A DNA stretch of 7,094 nt from an uncultured Oscillibacter sp. (lineage in GTDB: Bacteria > Bacillota > Clostridia > Oscillospirales > Oscillospiraceae). The notes beneath the pieces were generated by a model. That model did no database searches and was not told the origin of the DNA. It saw only the letters and a program-made list of their open reading frames with translations. Each line of letters starts with the position of its first letter. Positions within the stretch are counted from its first letter, which is position 1. Shown piece by piece: positions 1 to 5,099 of this stretch. Location of the stretch: positions 1 to 7,094 of the forward strand of contig CAMMCS010000101.1 of assembly GCA_946494635.1 (NCBI GenBank), written 5' to 3'. The translations under genes and the position numbers were made by a program.

Positions 1-1
1 C

Positions 2-1063
2 TGCGGCGACCAGCCGGACATGATCCGCCGGGCGCTGGAGATCGGCGTGGCCTGCGTCATCGTCTGTCAGGCGGAGGTGGATCCGGAGCTGCTGGCCATT
101 CAGACGGATTCCTGCGTCATCTCCACCGCCTATGACGCCTACCGGGCCGTGCGGCTGATCTACCATGCCATGCCCATCAGCAGCATCTGCAAAAACAAGG
201 ATCTGGTCTGCTTCCACCTGGACGACTATATCGACGACGTGCGCAACACCGTGCTGGAAAGCCGCTTCCGCGCCTATCCGATCCTGGATGAGGACGGCCG
301 GGTCATGGGCACGCTTTCCCGCTACCATCTGCTGCGGCCCCGGCGCAAGCAGGTGATCCTCATGGATCACAATGAGAAGGCCCAGTCTGTGCCGGGCCTG
401 GATCAGGCGGAGATTCTGGAGATTATCGACCACCACCGCCTGGCGGATATCGAGACGAAGAACCCCATTACCGTCCGCAATGAGCCGGTGGGCAGCACCA
501 CCACCATCGTGGCCGGCATGTACCAGGACAAGGGGCTGATGCCCACTGCCAAGATGGCCGGCCTGATGGCCGCGGCCATTGTGTCCGACACGGTGATGTT
601 CAAATCCCCCACCTGCACCCAGCGGGATATTGATGTGGCCAACCGCATGGCCCGGATCGCCAATGTCTCCCTGAAGGATCTGGGGCAGGTGATCTTCTCC
701 GCCGCCGGCGGCGGCGTCCGTCCTGCGGAGGAGATCTTCCGCACCGATTACAAGGAGTTTCACATCGCAGGGCACAACCTGGCGGTGAGCCAGGTGACCT
801 GCATGGATTCCGAAAAGCTGCTGCAGCGGAAGGACGAATTCCTGAAGCTCATGTCCTCTATCCGGAAGGAGAAGGGCTTTGACATGGTAATCCTGATGAT
901 CACTGATGTGCTGCTGGAAGGAAGCCAGCTGCTGTTTGTCGGGGATCGGGAGACCATCCGTCAGGCCTTCAATGTGGAGGAGGTGGAGGATGTGGTGTTC
1001 CTGCCCAAAATCATGTCCCGGAAGAAGCAGGTGATCCCCATGCTCTCCGCCCTGTGGGGCTGA
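2..1063 (+). CDS. ppaC: Manganese-dependent inorganic pyrophosphatase with DRTGG and CBS domains (5' end outside the window)
   Basis: Family II pyrophosphatase, which hydrolyses cytoplasmic pyrophosphate to phosphate using Mn/Co; the CBS-containing subtype is controlled by adenine nucleotides. The frame is open from base 2, so the gene starts upstream; 353 codons are visible of roughly 550 usual for this subtype. Domains visible in order: the rest of a DRTGG domain (about 2-180), a CBS repeat (about 195-350, with FRAYPILDEDGRVMG), the remainder of the DHH catalytic domain with LMDHNE (359-376) and IIDHHR (422-439), the metal-ligand motif VSDTVMFKSPT (581-613), and the C-terminal DHHA2 domain ending with the phosphate-binding SRKKQ (1016-1030). 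The first DHH motifs and the first CBS repeat must lie upstream. No frame break is seen and all visible catalytic motifs are intact. It is separated from the transporter genes by a strong terminator, so it is probably a housekeeping neighbour without a functional link. Confidence 0.93.
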   Translation, partial: CGDQPDMIRRALEIGVACVIVCQAEVDPELLAIQTDSCVISTAYDAYRAVRLIYHAMPISSICKNKDLVCFHLDDYIDDVRNTVLESRFRAYPILDEDGRVMGTLSRYHLLRPRRKQVILMDHNEKAQSVPGLDQAEILEIIDHHRLADIETKNPITVRNEPVGSTTTIVAGMYQDKGLMPTAKMAGLMAAAIVSDTVMFKSPTCTQRDIDVANRMARIANVSLKDLGQVIFSAAGGGVRPAEEIFRTDYKEFHIAGHNLAVSQVTCMDSEKLLQRKDEFLKLMSSIRKEKGFDMVILMITDVLLEGSQLLFVGDRETIRQAFNVEEVEDVVFLPKIMSRKKQVIPMLSALWG

Positions 1064-1077
1064 TGGGCCAACTGGTT

Positions 1078-1110
1078 AAAAAGCACCGGCTGTGCCGGTG
1101 CTTTTTATTG
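1078..1110 (+). terminator. Rho-independent terminator after ppaC
   Basis: A perfect 13-bp stem (1078-1090 with 1094-1106) around the loop TGT begins with an A-run and ends in five T followed by ATT. It starts 14 bases after the ppaC stop codon. The symmetric A/T tracts would let it work on either strand, but no minus-strand gene is seen here. Confidence 0.93.
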
Positions 1111-1112
1111 TG

Positions 1113-1127
1113 TTTGTGCAAGTTCAC
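1113..1127 (+). promoter_or_regulatory. Conserved promoter-proximal motif, copy 1
   Basis: TTTGTGCAA, two variable bases, then TCAC, ending two bases before the -35 box. The same arrangement at the same distance occurs at 4651-4665 before the second operon. It contains the partial inverted repeat TTG-TG-CAA. It could be an operator for a shared regulator, an UP-like promoter element, or simply a promoter context common in this genome. Function is inferred only from the two copies. Confidence 0.35.
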
Positions 1128-1129
1128 CA

Positions 1130-1158
1130 TTGACTTTATTGGTTTAAAGCTGTATGGT
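1130..1158 (+). promoter_or_regulatory. Probable sigma-A promoter of the first transporter operon
   Basis: A -35 box TTGACT (1130-1135) and a -10 box TATGGT (1153-1158) are separated by 17 bp. The -35 box matches consensus at five of six positions and the -10 box at four. It follows the ppaC terminator directly and would start transcripts near 1165, at the front of the structured leader. The bases just upstream (1113-1127) resemble those before the T-box promoter at 4651. Confidence 0.65.
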
Positions 1159-1170
1159 GTAAAAGTATAG

Positions 1171-1242
1171 AGGCGGCACAGCCTGGCGGGCAGCGTCCCT
1201 GCCTGATGGGAACGGGCCTCCGCCGCAGGCACAGAGCCGCCT
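1171..1242 (+). promoter_or_regulatory. Structured 5' leader of unknown class
   Basis: A long rod-like hairpin can be drawn in the untranslated leader. The outer stem is AGGCGGC with GCCGCCT (1171-1177/1236-1242). An asymmetric internal loop (ACA opposite ACAGA) follows. Then come 1181-1185 with 1226-1230, then 1186-1190 with 1219-1223, and an apical bulged stem 1194-1199 with 1208-1214. No T-run follows, and the ribosome site (1267-1273) lies beyond it, so neither a terminator nor direct occlusion of the ribosome site is evident. It matches no riboswitch consensus recognised here. It may be an uncharacterised regulatory RNA, a stabilising 5' hairpin, or chance pairing in GC-rich DNA. Confidence 0.35.
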
Positions 1243-1282
1243 TGCAAACCCCCGTCACTAATTTGAAAAGGAGATCTCTGCG

Positions 1283-2299
1283 ATGAAAAAGAAGTTTCTT
1301 GCTCTCATGCTCTCCGCCCTGATGATCCTGAGTCTGGCCGCCTGCGGCGGCGGGGACGACACCGCGGATCAGACGGGAGACGGCGCCGGCACCGAGGAGC
1401 CTGCCGGCGACGGCCAGACCTACACCGTCGGCATCATCCAGCAGATGCAGCATGTGGCCCTGGACGCCGCCACTGAGGGCTTCCAGGCTGCCCTGACGGA
1501 AAAGCTGGGGGACAGCGTCTCCATCGAGTTTGAGAACGCCTCCGGCGATCCCTCCAACTACTCCACCATCGCCAACAACTTCGTCTCCCAGAACGTGGAC
1601 CTGATCATGGCCAACGGCACCTCCGCCCTGCAGGCCGCCGCCTCTGCCACCAGCACCATCCCCATTCTGGGCACCTCCATCACCGAGTACGGTGTGGCCC
1701 TTGGCATCGATGATTTCACCGGCGTCACTGGCTACAACGTCTCCGGCACCTCTGACCTGGCGCCTCTGGACCAGCAGGCCGCCATGCTCCAGGAGTGGTT
1801 CCCTGAGGCCCAGACCGTGGGGCTGCTGTACTGCTCTGCCGAGCCCAACAGCCAGTATCAGGTGGACACTGTTCAGGGCTATCTGGAGGAGGCGGGCATC
1901 ACCTGCACCCAGTACTCCTTCTCTGACTCCAATGACATCTCCGCTGTTGCCACCACCGCCTGCACGGAGAACGACGTGATCTACGTCCCCACCGACAACA
2001 CCGCCGCCAACAATGCGGAGCTGCTGGGCAACATCTCCCTGGACACCCAGACCCCCATCATCGCCGGTGAGGAGGGCATCTGCCGCGGCTGCGGCGTGGC
2101 CACCCTGACCATCAGCTACTACGACATCGGCTATGCCACCGGCGAGATGGCCTATGAGATCCTGGTGAACGGCGCTGATCCCGCGGAAATGGAGATTCAG
2201 TACGCTCCCCAGTTTACCCCCAAGTACAACCCCGACATGTGCGACGCCTTCGGCCTGACCCCGCCTGACGGCTATGAGGCCATTGAGCCCGCCGCCTGA
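1283..2299 (+). CDS. trpX: TrpX-type ABC importer substrate-binding lipoprotein
   Basis: Extracellular lipid-anchored receptor that would bind a small molecule and deliver it to the permease encoded downstream. The 338-residue product starts MKKKFLALML and has a lipoprotein signal with lipobox LAAC (lipidated Cys21), then a Gly/Asp/Glu-rich linker (about 22-46) and a two-lobed periplasmic-binding fold of the ABC_sub_bind (PF04392) kind from about YTVGIIQQMQH onward. Length is normal for the family. The ATG is set by AAAGGAG at 1267-1273, nine bases upstream. It is followed by permease and ATPase genes, the order of the predicted tryptophan transporter TrpXYZ. The gap of 129 bp before the permease contains a terminator-like hairpin, which may give excess binding protein. 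The family is fairly certain; tryptophan as substrate is an inference, since family members may also bind other ligands. Confidence 0.88.
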   Translation: MKKKFLALMLSALMILSLAACGGGDDTADQTGDGAGTEEPAGDGQTYTVGIIQQMQHVALDAATEGFQAALTEKLGDSVSIEFENASGDPSNYSTIANNFVSQNVDLIMANGTSALQAAASATSTIPILGTSITEYGVALGIDDFTGVTGYNVSGTSDLAPLDQQAAMLQEWFPEAQTVGLLYCSAEPNSQYQVDTVQGYLEEAGITCTQYSFSDSNDISAVATTACTENDVIYVPTDNTAANNAELLGNISLDTQTPIIAGEEGICRGCGVATLTISYYDIGYATGEMAYEILVNGADPAEMEIQYAPQFTPKYNPDMCDAFGLTPPDGYEAIEPAA

Positions 2300-2332
2300 C
2301 CCGGGCATTTCTCAAAAACAGAATGAAAGATC

Positions 2333-2368
2333 AGCGGAAAAGGGGCTTCCCTTTTCCGCTCCTCTTTG
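2333..2368 (+). terminator. Terminator-like hairpin between binding protein and permease genes
   Basis: A perfect 12-bp stem, AGCGGAAAAGGG with CCCTTTTCCGCT (2333-2344/2349-2360), has a four-base loop and is followed by CCTCTTTG, a weak T-rich tail. It sits inside the operon. It probably causes partial termination or protects the 3' end of the binding-protein message, which would make that protein more abundant than the membrane parts. Confidence 0.7.
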
Positions 2369-2375
2369 CTAGAAT
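2367..2375 (+). promoter_or_regulatory. Possible internal extended -10 promoter
   Basis: TGCTAGAAT is an extended -10 element (TGn plus TAGAAT, five of six to consensus) just after the intra-operon hairpin. The -35 position 17 bp upstream (TTCCCT, 2347-2352) is poor and lies inside the hairpin. It would allow permease and ATPase to be transcribed separately. Weak evidence. Confidence 0.3.
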
Positions 2376-2389
2376 AGAGCAGCAAACTG

Positions 2390-2410
2390 CCTCCGGGCGA
2401 GATCCGGAGG
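2390..2410 (+). other. Small hairpin just before the permease ribosome site
   Basis: CCTCCGG and CCGGAGG (2390-2396/2404-2410) form a perfect 7-bp stem with a seven-base loop. The first arm is also partly complementary to the GGAGGG ribosome site at 2416-2421, so an alternative pairing could mask translation. Function is inferred. Confidence 0.35.
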
Positions 2411-2415
2411 ATTTT

Positions 2416-2431
2416 GGAGGGATCTCACTTG
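2416..2431 (+). promoter_or_regulatory. Ribosome site and TTG start of the permease gene
   Basis: GGAGGG (2416-2421) lies seven bases before TTG at 2429. The only nearby ATG in frame (2438) would be 16 bases away, and an upstream TTG at 2414 overlaps the ribosome site itself. TTG 2429 is therefore the best start. Confidence 0.7.
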
Positions 2432-3382
2432 AACATCATGCATCTGGTCAACGCCCTGCCGGGCGTGGCCGCCCAGGGACTGATCTGGGGCATCATGGCC
2501 ATCGGGGTGTACATCACCTACCGCATCCTGGATGTGGCCGACCTGACAGTGGACGGCACCATGGCCACCGGCGGCGCCACCTTCATCATGCTGACCATGG
2601 CGGGCGTGCCCCTGCCTCTGGCCCTTTTGGGGGCGTTTCTGGCAGGCGTTCTGGCGGGACTGGTCACCGGCCTGTTCCACACCGTCTGCGGCATCCCCGC
2701 CATCCTGGCCGGCATCCTCACCCAGCTGGCCCTGTACTCCGTGAACCTGCGGGTCATGGGCCAGGCCAACCGGCCCGTCAGCTCCCGCCAGTACGAATTG
2801 CTGGTGGACCAGCAGAGCGTCCGTTCTCTCAGCCTGGACAACCCGATTCTCGTGGTGGCCGTCTTTGTCGCAGCCATCATCGCCCTGCTCTACTGGTTCT
2901 TCGGCACGGAGCTGGGCGCCTCCCTGCGGGCCACAGGCTCCAACCCCAACATGTCCCGGGCCCAGGGCATCAACACCAACTTCACCAAGGTGCTTGGCCT
3001 GATGCTGTCCAACGGTCTGGTGGCCCTGTCCTCCGCCCTGCTGGCCCAGTACCAGGGCTTCGCAGATGTCAACATGGGCCGGGGCGCCATCGTCATCGGC
3101 CTGGCCGCCGTCATCATCGGCGAGGTGATCTTCGGCAAGCTGTTCCACAACTTCGCCCTGAAGATGCTGGCAGTCGCCATCGGCGCCATTTTGTACTACC
3201 TGGTGTACCAGGTGGTCATCTGGCTGGGCCTGAACACCGACGACATGAAGCTCATCACCGCCCTGATCGTGGCGGCCTTCCTGGCAATCCCCTATTGGAA
3301 GGGGAAGTACGCCCGTGTCAAGGTGCCGGCCAGAAGCGCGGCCAATGCAGAGGTTCAGACAGGAGGGGAACAGGATGCTTGA
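2429..3382 (+). CDS. trpY: TrpY-type ABC importer permease
   Basis: Integral membrane subunit of the importer, in the family of branched-chain-amino-acid-like permeases (BPD_transp_2). The 317-residue product from TTG has many hydrophobic segments: GLIWGIMAIGVYITYRI (about 17-33), LPLALLGAFLAGVLAGLVTG (about 62-81), a segment near 85-105, ILVVAVFVAAIIALLYWFF (about 140-158), LMLSNGLVALSSALLA (about 192-207), AIVIGLAAVIIGEVIFG (about 219-235), and two near the C-terminus. The cytoplasmic loop with ELGASLRATGSNPNMSRAQGIN (about 161-182) is the likely coupling region to the ATPase. The C-terminal tail is hydrophilic. The 3' end overlaps the ATPase gene by 8 bp, which indicates translational coupling. 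No truncation is seen. Tryptophan specificity is inferred from family and context. Confidence 0.88.
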   Translation: MNIMHLVNALPGVAAQGLIWGIMAIGVYITYRILDVADLTVDGTMATGGATFIMLTMAGVPLPLALLGAFLAGVLAGLVTGLFHTVCGIPAILAGILTQLALYSVNLRVMGQANRPVSSRQYELLVDQQSVRSLSLDNPILVVAVFVAAIIALLYWFFGTELGASLRATGSNPNMSRAQGINTNFTKVLGLMLSNGLVALSSALLAQYQGFADVNMGRGAIVIGLAAVIIGEVIFGKLFHNFALKMLAVAIGAILYYLVYQVVIWLGLNTDDMKLITALIVAAFLAIPYWKGKYARVKVPARSAANAEVQTGGEQDA

Positions 3383-4169
3383 GATCAAGGAGATCTGGAA
3401 GACGTTCAATGCCGGGACGGTCAATGAGAAGCAGGCCCTGCGGGGCGTCAGCCTGACCCTGAAGGACGGGGACTTCTGCACAGTCATCGGCGGCAACGGC
3501 GCCGGCAAGTCCACCATGCTCAACGCAGTGGCCGGCACCTTCACCGTGGACAGCGGTTCCATCATCATCGACGGGGTGGATGTGACCCACCTGCCGGAGC
3601 ACAAGCGGGCCAAGTTCATCGGCCGGGTGTTCCAGGACCCCATGATGGGCACTGCCCCCACCATGCAGATTGAGGAGAATCTGGCCCTGGCAGCCCGCCG
3701 CGGACAGCGCCGGGGCCTGGGCTGGGGCATCACCAGGACGGAGCGTGCCGACTACCGGGAGCTGCTGCAGGACCTGAGCCTGGGCCTGGAGGACCGGCTG
3801 ACCAGTAAGGTCGGGCTCCTGTCCGGCGGCCAGCGGCAGGCCCTGACACTGCTGATGGCCTCCCTGCGGCAGCCGAAGCTCCTGCTGCTGGACGAGCATA
3901 CCGCCGCCCTGGACCCTAAGACCGCCGCCAAGGTGCTGGCCCTCTCCGACAAAATTGTGGAGGAAAACGGCCTGACCACCATGATGGTCACCCACAACAT
4001 GAAGGACGCCATCGCCCACGGCAACCGGCTCATTATGATGTACGACGGGAAGATTGTCATTGATGTGTCCGGAGAGGAGAAAAAGAAGCTCACAGTCCCC
4101 GACCTGCTGGCCCTGTTCAGCAAGGTCAGCGGCTCTGACGAGGCGGACGATAAGCTGCTGCTCTCGTAA
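3375..4169 (+). CDS. trpZ: TrpZ-type ABC importer ATPase
   Basis: Cytoplasmic nucleotide-binding subunit that powers the importer. The 264-residue product starts at ATG 3375, seven bases after the end of AGGAGGGG (3361-3368), inside the end of the permease gene. All ABC motifs are intact: Walker A GGNGAGKST (39-47), Q-loop VFQDP (Gln87), signature LSGGQ (149-153), Walker B LLLLDE (169-174), D-loop after TAALD, and switch histidine in MVTHN (His207). The length is usual for the family. The last 14 codons (from about SGSDEADDK) lie inside a 52-bp segment that recurs twice downstream with a 189-bp period, so the gene's 3' end has been copied but the gene itself is intact. The stop codon also lies within that segment. 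Confidence 0.92.
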   Translation: MLEIKEIWKTFNAGTVNEKQALRGVSLTLKDGDFCTVIGGNGAGKSTMLNAVAGTFTVDSGSIIIDGVDVTHLPEHKRAKFIGRVFQDPMMGTAPTMQIEENLALAARRGQRRGLGWGITRTERADYRELLQDLSLGLEDRLTSKVGLLSGGQRQALTLLMASLRQPKLLLLDEHTAALDPKTAAKVLALSDKIVEENGLTTMMVTHNMKDAIAHGNRLIMMYDGKIVIDVSGEEKKKLTVPDLLALFSKVSGSDEADDKLLLS

Positions 4170-4177
4170 GCCGCTGA
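4126..4177 (+). repeat. R segment with inverted-repeat ends, copy 1
   Basis: The 52-bp segment begins TCAGCGGCT and ends AGCCGCTGA, a perfect 9-bp inverted repeat. Inner arms ACGAG and CTCGT extend the pairing. It covers the coding end and stop of the ATPase gene. Further copies are at 4315-4366 and 4504-4555. The structure could act as a 3' hairpin of the transcript. Confidence 0.8.
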
Positions 4178-4314
4178 CCGGGGCCCCGCACAGCGGGGCG
4201 CGCCGAAGGCGCGTGCAAGCGTTTTGCGGAGCAAAACCTTGGCCCGGGGGGAATTCACTTTCCCCCGGGCTTCTTTCATCTCAGGGCCCCCGGCCGGCAG
4301 AGCCGGCTGGGGTA
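4178..4314 (+). repeat. E segment: serial hairpin element, copy 1
   Basis: The segment contains five hairpins in a row: CCCCGC/GCGGGG (4184-4189/4193-4198), CGCGCC/GGCGCG around GAA (4199-4204/4208-4213), GTTTTGC/GCAAAAC around GGA (4221-4227/4231-4237), GCCCGGGGG/CCCCCGGGC (4242-4250/4262-4270), and an 11-bp stem (4288-4298/4302-4312). It has no credible coding frame. The second copy is at 4367-4503. It resembles REP/BIME-type intergenic repeat clusters, but dispersal in the genome cannot be judged from one locus. Confidence 0.7.
4242..4277 (+). terminator. Terminator-like hairpin in E copy 1
   Basis: A perfect 9-bp stem (4242-4250/4262-4270) with an 11-base loop is followed by TTCTTTC, a weak T-rich tail. 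An identical copy lies at 4431-4466. Both may contribute to ending the ATPase transcript. Confidence 0.55.
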
Positions 4315-4366
4315 TCAGCGGCTCTGACGAGGCGGACGATAAGCTGCTGCTTTCGTAAGCCGCTGA

Positions 4367-4503
4367 CCGGGGTCCCGCACGGCGGGGCGCGCCGAAGGCG
4401 CGTGCAAGCGTTTTGCGGAGCAAAACCTTGGCCCGGGGGGAATTCACTTTCCCCCGGGCTTCTTTCATCTCAGGGCCCCCGGCCGGCAGAGCCGGCTGGG
4501 GTA
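4367..4503 (+). repeat. E segment, copy 2
   Basis: It differs from copy 1 by two bases, both in the first hairpin: T4373 turns a C-G pair into a T-G pair, and G4381 is in the loop. All five hairpins remain possible, including the terminator-like one at 4431-4439/4451-4459. Confidence 0.8.
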
Positions 4504-4581
4504 TCAGCGGCTCTGACGAGGCGGACGATAAGCTGCTGCTCTCGTAAGCCGCTGAAAATGCCAAGCCAGCCTGTATGCCTC

Positions 4582-4616
4582 CCCCCGGCAGGTCATTCTG
4601 CCGGGGGCTTTCTATT
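4582..4616 (+). terminator. Terminator of the first transporter operon
   Basis: A perfect 10-bp stem, CCCCCGGCAG with CTGCCGGGGG (4582-4591/4598-4607), around the loop GTCATT is followed by CTTTCTATT. It comes after the last R copy and is probably the original operon terminator. Confidence 0.8.
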
Positions 4617-4650
4617 CCGGTAATTTATCTCTTTAAAGCAGCAGAAAATA

Positions 4651-4665
4651 TTTGTGCAAAATCAC
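4651..4665 (+). promoter_or_regulatory. Conserved promoter-proximal motif, copy 2
   Basis: TTTGTGCAA, two variable bases, then TCAC, placed two bases before the -35 box exactly as at 1113-1127. Including the promoter boxes, 20 of 25 bases agree between the two sites. A shared operator or promoter-activity element is possible. Confidence 0.35.
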
Positions 4666-4667
4666 GG

Positions 4668-4696
4668 TTGACATTTCTCCCGCCGCTTCGTATAAT
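4668..4696 (+). promoter_or_regulatory. Consensus sigma-A promoter of the T-box operon
   Basis: TTGACA (4668-4673) and TATAAT (4691-4696) are both perfect to consensus with a 17-bp spacer. Transcription would begin near 4703, just ahead of T-box Stem I. Such a strong promoter fits an operon whose control lies in transcription attenuation. Confidence 0.92.
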
Positions 4697-4915
4697 ACGA
4701 CCAAATACAGAAAACCGATGAGCAAGAGGAGTACCTGGTCAGGTCACCTTTCAGAGAGCCGTGGATGGTGGGATCACGGCAGAGAACTTTCCAGCGAATG
4801 GACTTGCGAGGGCAGCGCAAACGGCGAGAGCTCAGTAGCGTCTGACGGGGCCCGCACCCGTTATCCGGGCGGCGCGTATGGATGTACGCGGAACGAGCGG
4901 GCGCTTTGCGTCAAC

Positions 4916-4954
4916 TTGGGTGGTACCGCAGGACGGTTTCAAGTCTTGTCCCAA
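4916..4954 (+). promoter_or_regulatory. T-box antiterminator
   Basis: Helix A1 pairs TTGGG (4916-4920) with CCCAA (4950-4954). The seven-base bulge is TGGTACC (4921-4927), whose TGGT would pair with the tRNA acceptor end. Helix A2 pairs GCAGGAC (4928-4934) with GTCTTGT (4943-4949). It uses nearly all of the 5' arm of the terminator, so the two structures exclude each other. Confidence 0.85.
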
Positions 4955-4975
4955 ATCTGGGACAGGGCTTTTTTT
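4941..4975 (+). terminator. T-box intrinsic terminator
   Basis: A 12-bp stem with two G-T pairs (4941-4952/4959-4970) and a six-base loop ends in seven T (4969-4975). It overlaps the antiterminator and would stop transcription before the second binding-protein gene when the tRNA is charged. Confidence 0.92.
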
Positions 4976-4999
4976 GATGCCCTTTAGCCTCTCTGGAAA

Positions 5000-5055
5000 G
5001 GAGAATTTCTATGAAACTGGATACGAAACGATGGCGGAGCCCAGAAAATTTCTAA
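5000..5055 (+). CDS. 14-codon open frame after the T-box: leader peptide or gene remnant
   Basis: ATG at 5011 is preceded by AAAGGAG (4997-5003), a stronger ribosome site than that of the following lipoprotein gene. The frame encodes MKLDTKRWRSPENF and stops at 5053-5055, inside the TAATTCC repeat; the coding part itself is 5011-5055. It contains one Trp. It could be a translated leader peptide, but the abrupt end at a low-complexity repeat suggests the stub of the gene that the T-box originally controlled. The peptide is too short to assign to a family. Confidence 0.4.
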
Positions 5056-5080
5056 TTCCTAACTCCTAATTCCTAACTGA
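5053..5080 (+). repeat. Heptamer tandem repeat TAATTCC/TAACTCC
   Basis: Four heptamers, TAATTCC TAACTCC TAATTCC TAACTGA, form a 14-bp unit repeated twice. It is AT-rich against GC-rich surroundings and lies exactly between the 14-codon frame and the ribosome site of the lipoprotein gene. It may mark a past deletion, insertion or recombination junction. Confidence 0.85.
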
Positions 5081-5099
5081 CAGAAAGGTTGGTAATACT

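Larger units (their letters stand above)
4126..4555 (+). repeat. 189-bp tandem duplication carrying the 3' end of the ATPase gene (2.3 copies)
   Basis: Unit 1 is 4126-4314, unit 2 is 4315-4503, and a partial unit of 52 bp is 4504-4555. Reading across, units 1 and 2 differ at only three positions (C4163/T4352, C4184/T4373, A4192/G4381). The shared 52 bp (R) holds the last ATPase codons plus the TAA stop, and the other 137 bp (E) holds a series of hairpins, so the order is R-E-R-E-R. The final R continues into different sequence and a terminator, so it probably marks the original downstream flank. The 189-bp period is 63 codons, which keeps several spurious frames open. Tandem duplication by recombination or slippage is the simplest origin. 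Confidence 0.95.
4715..4975 (+). ncRNA. T-box riboswitch, probably tRNA-Trp responsive
   Basis: Cis-acting leader that senses uncharged tRNA and then permits read-through. Stem I is closed by GCAAG/CTTGC (4722-4726/4803-4807). Its specifier loop is AGGAGTAC (4727-4734) facing CGAATGGA (4795-4802), above which CTGG pairs with CCAG. CAGAGAG (4752-4758) is the K-turn motif, and GCCGTG/CACGGC (4758-4763/4775-4780) caps the distal arm. A Stem II pseudoknot is visible: ACGGG/CCCGT (4845-4849/4857-4861) with its loop GCCCG pairing to CGGGC (4866-4870). Stem III is CGCGTA/TACGCG (4873-4878/4885-4890). The T-box core is TGGGTGGTACCGC (4917-4929). After the conserved GAA, the codon TGG (4799-4801) followed by A is the best specifier, giving Trp, which fits a TrpX-type operon. 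The alternative AUG (Met) cannot be excluded. Confidence 0.9.

Noticed and set aside
1231..1250. Resemblance of GGCACAGAGC...GCAAACC to the start of a c-di-GMP (GEMM) riboswitch
   Set aside because: The similarity is limited to a few bases. The rest of the GEMM core and its second stem are missing before the start codon.
2323..3456. Long + strand frame over the permease gene
   Set aside because: Gly/His/Arg/Pro-rich product without domain features. The true permease with membrane segments is in another frame.
4126..4555. Possible CRISPR array
   Set aside because: The interspersed 137-bp segments are near-identical to each other, and the repeated unit contains a gene's coding end. This is a tandem duplication.
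3752..4564. Minus-strand frame with the same 63-residue repeats
   Set aside because: It is antisense to the ATPase gene, its repeats merely mirror the DNA duplication, and no promoter or ribosome site was seen.
4054..4623. Long + strand frame with 63-residue repeats across the duplication
   Set aside because: It overlaps the ATPase gene, has no ribosome site and stays open only because the 189-bp period is a multiple of three. Its Arg/Pro/Ser-rich content is typical of a shifted frame in GC-rich DNA.
4652..4987. Open + frame through the T-box leader
   Set aside because: It coincides with a fully drawn T-box RNA and has no ribosome site.
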